Position numbers and translations under genes: made by a program. A stretch of 26,493 nucleotides of DNA from DASSWG01 sp035705295 (GTDB lineage: Bacteria; Bacteroidota; Bacteroidia; Flavobacteriales; Flavobacteriaceae): NCBI GenBank assembly GCA_035705295.1, contig DASSWG010000036.1, forward strand, positions 1-26,493, written 5' to 3'. A model generated the notes under the pieces. That model had not been told where the DNA came from, did not search any database, and saw only the letters and a list, made by a program, of their open reading frames with translations. This document shows positions 1-7,262 of this stretch, piece after piece. How positions within the stretch are numbered: the stretch's first letter is position 1; each line of letters begins with the position of its first letter.

Positions 1-717
1 GTTCCCCTAAAACCTTCCGTGGCGACCAGCGTGTACGACAATGCGGATATTTTGTCGGCGCAACAGGAAAAGCAATTGGAGCAAAAGTTGATCAATTACG
101 CGGACACCACTTCCACGCAAATCGTAATCGCAACCATTGAATCCATTCAAAACGGAAGCATGGATTTGCTCGCTACGGAATGGGCACACGAATGGGGCGT
201 TGGGCAAGCTGACAAAGACAATGGCCTGTTTATTTTGATTTCAGAAGGAGATCGGAAAATTGAAATCAAAACCGGTTACGGCTTGGAACCCTATTTGACC
301 GATGCCACGGTCAACACCATTATTGACCAAATTATTCTGCCCGAATTTCGAAACGGGAATTATTATGCCGGACTCGATAAAGGAACCACTGCGGTTTTTC
401 AAGTTTTGAACGGCACTTTTGAAGGAACACCACAAAAAAGTGGCAATCGCGGAATCCCGACCCGGTTGATTTTTCTCGGAATATTTTTTCTTTTTATCAT
501 CATTTCCATTTTTTCACGAAAAGACCGGGGCGGAGGAAGCGGAAGTCATCGACGAGGTTCCGGCCTGCTCGATATTCTTATTTTGAGTAGTTTGGGAAGC
601 AGTATCGGTCGTGGCGGATTTGGTGGCGGCGGGGGCTTCGGTGGCGGAGGCGGAGGATTTGGTGGAGGCTTTGGCGGCGGCGGTTTCGGTGGCGGTGGCG
701 CCGGTGGGGGATGGTGA
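1..717 (+). CDS. TPM-domain (YgcG/Psb32-type) membrane protein, 5' end outside the window
   Basis: The frame is open from base 1 (VPLKPSVATSVYDNADIL...), so the gene very likely starts upstream with a signal peptide; the GTG at 19 is only the first possible start inside the window. The visible part has the TPM fold: the TSVYDNADILSAQQE lead-in, the LINYADTTSTQIVIATI strand, LLATEWAHEWGVGQADKDNG, and the GYGLEPYLTDA motif characteristic of the family. A hydrophobic segment (about nt 463-525) follows, then a short cytosolic RKDRGGG stretch and a C-terminal tail almost entirely of Gly and Phe, ending GGAGGGW. Such proteins are membrane-anchored with an extracytoplasmic TPM domain; phosphatase activity or a role in photosystem or respiratory complex repair is known for only a few relatives, so the function here is unknown. 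The gene is convergent with the dehydrogenase at 842-2047. Confidence 0.9.
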   Translation, partial: VPLKPSVATSVYDNADILSAQQEKQLEQKLINYADTTSTQIVIATIESIQNGSMDLLATEWAHEWGVGQADKDNGLFILISEGDRKIEIKTGYGLEPYLTDATVNTIIDQIILPEFRNGNYYAGLDKGTTAVFQVLNGTFEGTPQKSGNRGIPTRLIFLGIFFLFIIISIFSRKDRGGGSGSHRRGSGLLDILILSSLGSSIGRGGFGGGGGFGGGGGGFGGGFGGGGFGGGGAGGGW

Positions 718-722
718 TATTT

Positions 723-840
723 AGTTGGCAGTTTTCAGTAGCAGTTGGCAGTTAAAACTACAAAATTTCAAGCACCAAACTCCAACTAATTATTCTTTCA
801 ATACACGGACACTGCAAACTGCTACTGCCCGCTGATAACT
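723..840. repeat. Inverted GTTGGCAGT/CAGTAGCAGTT repeat between convergent genes
   Basis: Bases 723-752 and 811-840 are imperfect inverted copies (about 23 of 30 positions match, including the 11-mer CAGTAGCAGTT). They enclose about 58 A/T-rich bases and fill almost the whole gap between two converging genes. The left arm recurs at 19611-19639 with 27 of 29 identical bases, so this is an interspersed family. It could fold into a hairpin and serve as a bidirectional transcription end, but it has no U-tract. Confidence 0.7.
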
Positions 841-841
841 T

Positions 842-2047
842 TTACTCCTTTCCGTCCACAAAATCTTGCAAATACGCAAAGCGTTCGGTCAATTTCCCAT
901 TTTCAGTGATCTTGGCACGTTTCAGCACACCGTTTTTATCTCCATTGAAAAATGCGGGCATCACGTTTTCCATGAACATTTCGCCAAACCCTTTACTGGC
1001 ATCTTTGGGCAGTTCGCAGGGCAAATTATCCACCGCCATCACGGTGATCGCTCCGGGGGCATCAAAATTGGTTTCTTTTTCGGTTTGTGGATCGTAGCCA
1101 TAAAACGGATCGGCAATGGTGGAAGGCCGTATGGTACTGGCAATCGGACCATCGATATCACAACTGATATCGGCGATCAAATTGATGTTGAAATCGGGAT
1201 TTTTTGCGTCTTGCCGTGTGAAAAAATAAGGCGCATCATCGCCATAAAAATGACCCGCGATAAAAAAATCGGCAACCTTGGCAAAGCGCATAAAGTCGGA
1301 CACATATTCGGTGGGGTTTTTATAAAAATCACGCTTTCCCAATTTTTGATCGTCTTTTCGTTTGTTGTAATCCATCGAATCGATCATACAATATACCGGC
1401 TGGTCAAAAGATTTGGAAAGAAAAGTTTCGATTCCGACTTTTTTGATCTTCAAATGGTCCAAAATTTCTTTGGCACCGTGGGCCACTTTTCCATTTCCGG
1501 TCAAGATAATTTTTAGCTGGGGCACTTGTATTTTGTCCAATTCTTTTAAAACCGCTTCGTAATCGGGCAAGTTTTCCACTTTTGGCAGTTCGAACAAGCC
1601 GTCGCGCAAACCCAAAGCTCGAAAACCGTTGTAGGTTCCCACAATTCCGGCATAACGGCCAAAACCAATCAAGCGTGAACCTTGTGGATTTGTAATGGTT
1701 TCGTGGTCGAACAATGCAATGTTTTTCTCCAAAATCGCGCGCAATAAATCGCGGTTATAGGATTGTTTTTTGATGGTGTGCGAAAAGAAAAAATATTTTT
1801 TATTGGGAATCAAAGCAGCAATCGGCACTTCTTTTACGCCCAAAAGAACTTCGCAATCAGAAAGTTCATCGCTTACCGAAAATCCGGCACTTGCATATTG
1901 TTTATCGGAGAAAATCCGAATGTCCGAAGTTTCCACCGTAAATTCGGCTTCCGGAAATTTTTCAACAACTTCTTTTAATTTTTCAGGGGAAAAAACCACA
2001 CGACGGTCCGGCGGGTTTTTACGTTCTTTGATGATTCCGAATTTCAT
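842..2047 (-). CDS. Alanine / saccharopine dehydrogenase-like NAD(P)-dependent oxidoreductase
   Basis: A 401-residue protein of the AlaDH/PNT N-terminal family, closest in style to lysine-forming saccharopine dehydrogenase (LYS1 type). Visible marks are the start MKFGIIKERKNPPDRRV, the GVKEVP motif with K72, FFFSHTIKKQ with H90 (the Lys/His pair is catalytic in characterised relatives), and a Rossmann nucleotide loop GNGKVAHG at 184-191. The C-terminal half carries a DAPYFF / ADISCDIDGPIASTIRPSTIADPFYGY region typical of Bacteroidota homologues. The substrate cannot be told from sequence: an amino acid or saccharopine-like compound with NAD(H) is the family expectation. It starts at ATG 2045-2047 and is read away from the tmRNA; a TATCTTTG box on its strand lies at 2112-2105, leaving a leader of about 50 bases. 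No lysine-biosynthesis partner is adjacent. Confidence 0.85.
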   Translation of the reverse strand: MKFGIIKERKNPPDRRVVFSPEKLKEVVEKFPEAEFTVETSDIRIFSDKQYASAGFSVSDELSDCEVLLGVKEVPIAALIPNKKYFFFSHTIKKQSYNRDLLRAILEKNIALFDHETITNPQGSRLIGFGRYAGIVGTYNGFRALGLRDGLFELPKVENLPDYEAVLKELDKIQVPQLKIILTGNGKVAHGAKEILDHLKIKKVGIETFLSKSFDQPVYCMIDSMDYNKRKDDQKLGKRDFYKNPTEYVSDFMRFAKVADFFIAGHFYGDDAPYFFTRQDAKNPDFNINLIADISCDIDGPIASTIRPSTIADPFYGYDPQTEKETNFDAPGAITVMAVDNLPCELPKDASKGFGEMFMENVMPAFFNGDKNGVLKRAKITENGKLTERFAYLQDFVDGKE

Positions 2048-2104
2048 AAAATTGGAACGGATTTTGAATGTTTAAATAGCAATGACATTTTTTTAAGGGG
2101 AGTT

Positions 2105-2131
2105 CAAAGATAAGATATTTATCTATCTTTG
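2105..2131. promoter_or_regulatory. Divergent, nearly palindromic pair of TATCTTTG -7 boxes
   Basis: CAAAGATA at 2105-2112 is the exact reverse complement of TATCTTTG at 2124-2131, and the bases between them continue the symmetry with a one-base slip. Each matches the Bacteroidota -7 consensus TAnnTTTG, one facing the dehydrogenase gene and one facing the tmRNA. No good TTG -33 box is seen at the expected distance on either side, so the promoter call is moderate. Confidence 0.55.
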
Positions 2132-2184
2132 CAGCTTGTTAGGAATACATCATTTTTCCGACCAAAAGCGGTTCGAAAGAATTT

Positions 2185-2197
2185 TGTTCTTTGAAAA
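2185..2197 (+). promoter_or_regulatory. boxA-like element in the tmRNA leader
   Basis: The string TGTTCTTTGAAAA, about 40 bases before the mature tmRNA 5' end, resembles the boxA antitermination element of rRNA leaders (consensus near TGCTCTTTAACA). If transcription starts near 2137 this would lie in the transcribed leader. The match is short and could be chance. Just downstream, ATCACTGAT occurs twice (about 2204-2226). Confidence 0.3.
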
Positions 2198-2236
2198 TTA
2201 CCGATCACTGATTCTCGAATCACTGATCAAAAAAAC

Positions 2237-2637
2237 GGGGTCGATTTGGTTTTGACAGCGGGTCCGATTGAATGGTAAGCACGTCGAGCGCTGGGATACA
2301 GCTCGTAAATCTCATATTTCACACTTTTTTAAACGGCGATAATAACTACGCCTTGGCTGCATAATCCGAATCACAGTAGGATTTAGCTTAATCCCCAACA
2401 AGGTTGGGGACCAAGATGTCCCGTGAAAGCCTTGATTTACGGCGGTCACATTCGGGGCACCGGAAAAGTAAATATAGAATTCGCAGAGTCCTGATGCGGA
2501 TTTGAACCTCAAAATGGGAATACGTGCAAAGTTGGTGGTTTTCGGCCGGCTTTGCATCGACAACCAAGCGAAAACTAAACGCGTAGAAAGCTATTGAATT
2601 GCCTGTTTGCACGAGGGTTCGAACCCCTCCGACTCCA
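2237..2637 (+). ncRNA. ssrA: Transfer-messenger RNA (tmRNA)
   Basis: The 5' end GGGGTCG (2237-2243) pairs with CGACTCC (2630-2636), with one G-U pair, to form the acceptor stem; A2637 is the discriminator. The CCA end is not encoded. The 3' T-arm is GAGGG-TTCGAAC-CCCTC (2613-2629). The one-piece tag reading frame runs GGC GAT AAT AAC TAC GCC TTG GCT GCA TAA (2335-2364) and gives GDNNYALAA, with the usual hydrophobic ALAA degron recognised by ClpXP. G/C-rich blocks after the tag fit the pseudoknot region. It rescues ribosomes stalled on broken mRNAs together with SmpB. Several reading frames cross this locus, but none looks protein-coding. Confidence 0.97.
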
Positions 2638-2808
2638 CAATCAAGCGCAGCAATGCTGTGGATTAAAACAAAAAAATCTGCTAGGTGTTTTCACCTGTGC
2701 AGATTTTTTTGTTTTAAAACGCTTGGCACGAAGTGACAGTAATAGCATTGCTGCATTTGCAGAATGGGACTCATTAGGGGAAGACGAAGTCAACCCCTCC
2801 GACTCCAC
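2622..2808 (+). repeat. 17-bp duplication of the tmRNA 3' end (2622-2638 and 2792-2808)
   Basis: AACCCCTCCGACTCCAC occurs at the tmRNA 3' end (T-loop edge, acceptor strand, discriminator) and again exactly 170 bases later, outside the gene. The bases on either side differ between copies. Direct repeats of a tmRNA 3' end are the classic trace of site-specific integration at ssrA. The enclosed segment holds the terminator, an 11-bp inverted repeat (2647-2657 with 2744-2754) and no integrase. It may be an att scar or the edge of a small repeat element. Confidence 0.7.
2663..2717. terminator. Long bidirectional terminator hairpin after ssrA
   Basis: A perfect 19-bp stem (2663-2681 with 2699-2717) is continued inside by AGGTG/CACCT (2683-2687 with 2692-2696) around a short loop. 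Seven T residues lie in the right arm and seven A residues in the left arm, so it can end transcription from either direction. It follows the tmRNA 3' end by about 25 bases. Confidence 0.9.
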
Positions 2809-2812
2809 CTAC

Positions 2813-2860
2813 GCCCTCCGAAGCTTTTTGTCAAAAAAGCGTAGGAGGGCTTTCTATTTT
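2813..2860 (+). terminator. Hairpin with T-rich tail upstream of the first GIY-YIG gene
   Basis: GCCCTCC (2813-2819) pairs with GGAGGGC (2844-2850) and GCTTTTT (2823-2829) with AAAAAGC (2834-2840), separated by a 3x3 internal loop; TTTCTATTTT follows. It starts five bases after the second copy of the tmRNA 3' end repeat. It may be a terminator or the structured end of a repeat element linked to the downstream nuclease gene. The remaining bases to 2983 hold only a GGTGGA/TCCACC inverted pair. Confidence 0.55.
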
Positions 2861-2983
2861 AATCAGGTTTTTAAATTGATAAACCTTACATGGGCTTCGG
2901 TGGATGTAGATCCAAAAACATTGGTGTCCACCACTTTTTTTCGTAATTTCAGCATAAACAATCGTATTTAATCACTTGAAGTT

Positions 2984-3241
2984 ATGGAATTACCTTATGC
3001 TGTTTATATTGTTTTGTGCAACGATGAAAAATTCTACACCGGATATACAGAAAATATCACAAAAAGAATTAGCGCCCATAATAAAGGAGAAGTCCATTTT
3101 ACTAAAACTAGGCTGCCTATTAAGCTGGTTCACCTTTCCCTTTTTTCCAACAAACAGAAAGCCTATGACTACGAAAGATATTTAAAATCGGGGTCTGGAA
3201 TTGCTTTTAGGAACAAAAGATTGATAGAACTGTCTGAGTAA
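2984..3241 (+). CDS. Small GIY-YIG nuclease family protein
   Basis: This 85-residue protein is a single GIY-YIG domain: the YAVYIV strand and YTG turn (residues 5-20) form the GIY/YIG pair, followed by R28 and H32 on the first helix (ENITKRISAHN) and E64 in the DYERYLK helix, the metal-binding glutamate of the family. The terminal Asn common in longer relatives is not obvious. Members are UvrC-like endonuclease domains, but the physiological role of these tiny free-standing versions in Bacteroidota is not established. The start ATG 2984 follows an A-rich TTGAAGTT context. The gene lies alone between the tmRNA-linked repeats and topA, which has its own promoter. A second, unrelated-in-detail GIY-YIG gene sits at 21892-22242. 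Confidence 0.88.
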   Translation: MELPYAVYIVLCNDEKFYTGYTENITKRISAHNKGEVHFTKTRLPIKLVHLSLFSNKQKAYDYERYLKSGSGIAFRNKRLIELSE

Positions 3242-3399
3242 ATTCTTTGGTTTGATGCTTTTTTCCATACTTCATTTGTTTTTGAACATTTCTTTTTATT
3301 CTTGCCTAAATCAACCTAAAGTTTTAGAAAACAGATTTTTAAGAATGGTCAATTGGTGATGAAACAGTCGGGTTTTGTCTTCGATCAAGGCTTTGAAAC

Positions 3400-3428
3400 T
3401 TGCCAATAAAAAAATTCGCCTACTTTTG
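3400..3428 (+). promoter_or_regulatory. topA promoter
   Basis: TTG (3400-3402), an 18-bp gap and TACTTTTG (3421-3428) match the Bacteroidota sigma-ABfr promoter form TTG-N17-20-TAnnTTTG. It lies 20 bases before the topA ATG, giving a short leader of about 13 bases. Confidence 0.75.
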
Positions 3429-3448
3429 CAATTCACAAAAAGCATGTT

Positions 3449-5980
3449 ATGGCGAAGAATTTAGTGATTGTGGAGTCGCCCGCGAAGGCAAAAACCATCG
3501 AAAAATTTTTGGGGAATTCCTATAAAGTGGAATCCAGTTTTGGGCACATCGCCGATCTTCCCACCAAAGAATTGGGTGTTGATGTCGAAGGTGATTTCAA
3601 ACCAAAATATCGGGTCAGCAAAGAAAAAAAAACAGTAGTCGACAAATTGAAAAAGCTGGCAAAAAACGCCGAAATGGTGTGGCTCGCAAGTGATGAGGAC
3701 CGCGAAGGGGAAGCCATTGCTTGGCACCTTTCCGAAACCCTCGATCTGGAAACCACAAAAACCAGGCGCATCGTTTTTCACGAAATTACGAAAACCGCCA
3801 TTTTAAAAGCGATCGAAAATCCGCGCAGCATTGACAACAATTTGGTGAACGCCCAGCAAGCCCGCAGGATTTTAGACCGTTTGGTGGGTTATGAGCTTTC
3901 CCCAATTTTATGGCGAAAAGTGAAAGGCGGGCTTTCCGCCGGTCGTGTACAATCGGTTTCCGTTCGCTTGATCGTGGAGCGCGAACGTGAAATTTTGGAT
4001 TTCGAACCGGTGGCTTCTTACCGCGTCGATGCAGAATTCACCACCGATGACGGGAAAAAATTCAAAGCAAAGCTTCCAAAAAATTTCAAGACCAAAGCTG
4101 AAGCGGAACAATTTTTGGAAGAAAACAAAGCGGCAAATTTCACGGTCGCGGAACTTACGAAAAAACCGTTCAAGAAAACCCCTGCCGCGCCATTCACCAC
4201 TTCTACTTTGCAGCAGGAAGCCGCGCGAAAATTATATTTTTCGGTCGCAAAAACCATGAACATGGCGCAACGTTTGTACGAAGCGGGGCACATCACCTAT
4301 ATGCGAACCGACAGCACCAACCTTTCCGACGAGGCCAAAAAGGGCGCCGAAAAAGAAATTACCAGCGCTTACGGAAACACCTATTATAAAGGACGAAATT
4401 ACAAAGGAAAATCCAAGGGTGCACAAGAAGCCCACGAAGCCATCCGACCCACCAATTTTGCGGTAAGCAGTGTGAACGCTGAGCGCGACCAACAACGTTT
4501 GTACGAACTGATTTGGAAACGGGCCATTGCTTCGCAAATGAGCGACGCCGAACTGGAACGCACCACCGTAAAAATCGAAGCCGACAAACATTCCCAACAA
4601 TTTGTGGCAAAGGGCGAAATGATAAAATTCGATGGATTTTTAAAAGTTTATTTGGAAGGTCAAGACGAAGAAGACGAAGAAAAAGCAGGTTTGTTGCCCG
4701 AAATGAAAGAAAAGGATCCGCTGGAAAACAACTACATCACCGCGACGCAGCGTTTCACCCAACCCCCCGCCCGATATACGGAAGCTTCCTTGGTAAAAAA
4801 ACTGGAAGAATTGGGCATTGGTCGTCCTTCGACCTATGCGCCAACGATTTCCACGATTCAGAATAGAAAATATATTGAAAAGGGAACAGTGGATGGAAAA
4901 CCGCGGGAGTATGTTCAATTCACTTTGAAAAAAGATAAACTTTCGGAAAAAACCTTGACCGAAAATGTGGGCAGCGACAAAGGAAAACTGGTTCCCACCG
5001 ATGTGGGAATGGTGGTGAACGATTTTTTGGTGAACCATTTCAGCACTATTTTGGATTATAATTTCACGGCAAAAGTCGAACGCGATTTTGATGAAATTGC
5101 CGAAGGGGATTTGGAATGGACAAAAATGCTGAAAGATTTTTACAAAGAATTCCACCCGAAAGTGGTCGATGTGGCCGAAAATGCAGAACGTGAAGTAGGC
5201 GAACGCATACTCGGAAAAGACCCAAAAACCGGAAAACCCGTGAGCGCACGTTTGGGAAAATTTGGCCCAATGGTACAAATTGGAACAGTGGAAGACGACG
5301 AAAAACCCCAGTTTGCAAGTTTGGGGCCCGATCAAACCATCGGGAACATCACCTTTGAAGAAGCGATGGATTTGTTCAAACTTCCTAAAGAACTGGGCGA
5401 ATACAAAAACGAAAAAGTGGAAGTGAACAACGGTCGTTTTGGGCCGTATGTACGTTTTGGAAAAAAATACGTTTCTTTGGCAAAAGGCGAAGATCCGTTG
5501 GACGTGAATTTTGATCGCGCGATGGAGCTCATCAAAGCCAAAGAAGCAGCAGACGCTCCTATATATGTATATGAAGGAAAAGACGTTCAAAAAGGCGTCG
5601 GCCGTTTTGGCCCATTTTTGAAATGGGACGGAATGTTCATCAACGTGAACAAAAAGTACGATTTCGACAATCTTTCCGAAGAAAATATTGTGGAATTGAT
5701 CGAGGCCAAAAAGCAAAAGGAGATCGACAAAATCATCCACAACTGGGAAGAAGAAGGAATTCGTGTGGAAAAAGCACGTTGGGGAAGAAGCAATGTCATT
5801 AAAGGAAAAACCAAAGTGGAACTTCCAAAAACCGTCGATGCCCAAGCCTTGACCTTGGAAGAAGTCAAAGCCATTTTGGAGAAAAACACCAAGCCTGCCC
5901 GTCCGGCAGGCGGGAAGAAAAAACCGGCCAAGAAAAAAACCGCCACAAAATCACGTAAAGCAAGCGGAAAGAAAAAATAA
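3449..5980 (+). CDS. topA: DNA topoisomerase I (type IA)
   Basis: The 843-residue enzyme relaxes negative supercoils through a transient 5'-phosphotyrosine link. The TOPRIM domain opens the protein (LVIVESPAKAKTIEKFLG with E9; ASDEDREGEAIAW giving D82, D84, E86). The active-site Tyr is Y284 in AGHITYMRTDST with the partner Arg R286, and GIGRPSTYAPTI lies in the second half of the core. After residue about 600 come several repeated Topo C-terminal domains with FGPxVxxG cores (LGKFGPMVQIG, NGRFGPYVRFG, VGRFGPFLKWD), without Cys4 zinc fingers, and a Lys-rich tail (KKKPAKKKTATKSRK) likely to touch DNA. ATG 3449 is set by the promoter immediately upstream. The arginase-like gene begins four bases after the stop and is probably cotranscribed. 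Confidence 0.98.
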   Translation: MAKNLVIVESPAKAKTIEKFLGNSYKVESSFGHIADLPTKELGVDVEGDFKPKYRVSKEKKTVVDKLKKLAKNAEMVWLASDEDREGEAIAWHLSETLDLETTKTRRIVFHEITKTAILKAIENPRSIDNNLVNAQQARRILDRLVGYELSPILWRKVKGGLSAGRVQSVSVRLIVEREREILDFEPVASYRVDAEFTTDDGKKFKAKLPKNFKTKAEAEQFLEENKAANFTVAELTKKPFKKTPAAPFTTSTLQQEAARKLYFSVAKTMNMAQRLYEAGHITYMRTDSTNLSDEAKKGAEKEITSAYGNTYYKGRNYKGKSKGAQEAHEAIRPTNFAVSSVNAERDQQRLYELIWKRAIASQMSDAELERTTVKIEADKHSQQFVAKGEMIKFDGFLKVYLEGQDEEDEEKAGLLPEMKEKDPLENNYITATQRFTQPPARYTEASLVKKLEELGIGRPSTYAPTISTIQNRKYIEKGTVDGKPREYVQFTLKKDKLSEKTLTENVGSDKGKLVPTDVGMVVNDFLVNHFSTILDYNFTAKVERDFDEIAEGDLEWTKMLKDFYKEFHPKVVDVAENAEREVGERILGKDPKTGKPVSARLGKFGPMVQIGTVEDDEKPQFASLGPDQTIGNITFEEAMDLFKLPKELGEYKNEKVEVNNGRFGPYVRFGKKYVSLAKGEDPLDVNFDRAMELIKAKEAADAPIYVYEGKDVQKGVGRFGPFLKWDGMFINVNKKYDFDNLSEENIVELIEAKKQKEIDKIIHNWEEEGIRVEKARWGRSNVIKGKTKVELPKTVDAQALTLEEVKAILEKNTKPARPAGGKKKPAKKKTATKSRKASGKKK

Positions 5981-5983
5981 TTT

Positions 5984-7150
5984 ATGGAGTTTGATTTTTT
6001 AAAACCAGTGAGCAATACTTTGTTGGAAGAAGCAACTTTTCAACACAAATCTTCACTGTGGCAAAAAATCGAAATTCATTCCGAAGACAAGGGTTTTCCA
6101 GACTTGAACGAAACCCAAATTGCATTGTTCGGCGTTTTGGAGAACCGCCGCGAAGAAAAGAGGCGTTCTACAACATTTGATTTTGACGGGGTCCGAAAAG
6201 CTTTTTATGGGCTGTTCCCGGGAAATTGGAATTTGAAAATCGCTGATTTGGGTGACATTCAAGCCGGTGCTACGGTCGAGGACACTTATTTTGCCGTTCA
6301 AAATTTGGTTTCGGAATTGTTGAAACGGAAAATCATTCCCATAATATTGGGCGGAAGCCAAGATTTGACCTATCCACAATATCGTGCGTATGACAACTAC
6401 GGACAAATGGTGAATTTGGTCAACATCGACGCTTGTTTTGATTTGGGCGATGCGGGCGAAACGATTTCCAACAAATCCTACGTTGGAAAAATGGTGGTGG
6501 ACCAGCCCTACAATTTGTTCAATTATTCGAATATCGGCTATCAAACCTACTACAACCCGCAAGATGAAATCGAATTGATGGACCGGCTTTTTTTCGACGC
6601 GTACCGTTTGGGCGAAGTAAGTGCAAAGATCGATTTGGTGGAGCCGGTAATGCGCGATGCAGATCTCGTTGTGATGGATATTTCATCGGTGAAATACTCG
6701 GAGATCCACGTCGGTGGGCATCATTCGCCCAATGGATTTGACGGAAAAGAACTTTGTGCATTGTCCAGATATGCGGGAATCAGCGACAAAATTTCCTCTT
6801 TTGGAATATACGAACTTCAGAAATTGGAAAATTCGCCTGCTTCGGCAATGTTGATTGCACAAATAATATGGTATTTCATCGAAGGAACGAACTATCGAAA
6901 AGGAGAAAATATTGTAGGTTCGAACAATAATTTCATAAGGTACCAGGTGCCTATAGAAAACGAAACCTTAACGTTTTACAAAAGTGAACTGTCAGAAAGA
7001 TGGTGGATCGAACTTCCTTTTTTACCCAATGTTAATAATAAACTAAAAAAGCACACGTTATTACCGTGTACCTATCAAGATTATTTAGGTGCTTGTGATC
7101 AAGAAATTCCCGAGCGATGGTACAAAGCGCGGAGGAAAAACGAATTTTAA
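5984..7150 (+). CDS. Arginase/ureohydrolase-fold protein with degenerate metal site
   Basis: A 388-residue protein with the arginase/agmatinase/formimidoylglutamase fold, identified from ILGGSQDLTYPQYRAY (122-136), VNIDACFDLGD (146-156) and LVVMDISSVKYSE (228-240), which line up with the family blocks GGDHS, DAHxD and DxDxxDP. Compared with active enzymes the ligands are His to Q126, His to C151, and the second Asp of the last motif to S234, while D149, D153 and D232 remain. A binuclear manganese site therefore looks impaired, and catalysis as an arginase is doubtful. It sits four bases after topA and 112 bases before gldK. A structural or regulatory role is possible but is only inference. 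The C-terminal HHSPNG and YQDYLGACDQEIP segments look specific to this Bacteroidota subgroup. Confidence 0.85.
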   Translation: MEFDFLKPVSNTLLEEATFQHKSSLWQKIEIHSEDKGFPDLNETQIALFGVLENRREEKRRSTTFDFDGVRKAFYGLFPGNWNLKIADLGDIQAGATVEDTYFAVQNLVSELLKRKIIPIILGGSQDLTYPQYRAYDNYGQMVNLVNIDACFDLGDAGETISNKSYVGKMVVDQPYNLFNYSNIGYQTYYNPQDEIELMDRLFFDAYRLGEVSAKIDLVEPVMRDADLVVMDISSVKYSEIHVGGHHSPNGFDGKELCALSRYAGISDKISSFGIYELQKLENSPASAMLIAQIIWYFIEGTNYRKGENIVGSNNNFIRYQVPIENETLTFYKSELSERWWIELPFLPNVNNKLKKHTLLPCTYQDYLGACDQEIPERWYKARRKNEF

Positions 7151-7192
7151 AACAAGTAATTTTATTTTATTTGGGATTTATTTAAGAAAAAA

Positions 7193-7223
7193 TTGTTTTT
7201 CTGAAAATAAATAGATAGGTTTA
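7193..7223 (+). promoter_or_regulatory. Possible gldK operon promoter
   Basis: TTG (7193-7195), a 20-bp gap and TAGGTTTA (7216-7223) resemble the Bacteroidota promoter with a final A instead of G in the -7 box. This is the only candidate in the 112-base gap before gldK, leaving a leader of about 35 bases. Confidence 0.4.
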
Positions 7224-7262
7224 CGCTCCTAAAATTTAAGATCATCTTAACCTCAAGAAGTT

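Noticed and set aside
600..714. GGTGGCGGC-type repeats at the end of the first gene considered as a repeat array
   Set aside because: They are in-frame glycine codons of the low-complexity C-terminal tail common to TPM-domain proteins.
2594..2971. A 125-codon open frame starting inside the tmRNA
   Set aside because: It runs through the tRNA-like domain, the terminator, the duplicated 17-mer and the hairpin; the translation has no family resemblance.
4640..5845. A 401-codon open frame antisense to topA
   Set aside because: It is the mirror of a strongly conserved topoisomerase frame, is rich in Phe/His/Ile as expected from the reverse of Lys/Glu/Asp-rich codons, and shows no domain.
7185..7202. 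AGAAAAA/TTTTTCT hairpin after the arginase-like gene as terminator
   Set aside because: The stem is almost all A-T pairs and has no U-tract after it.
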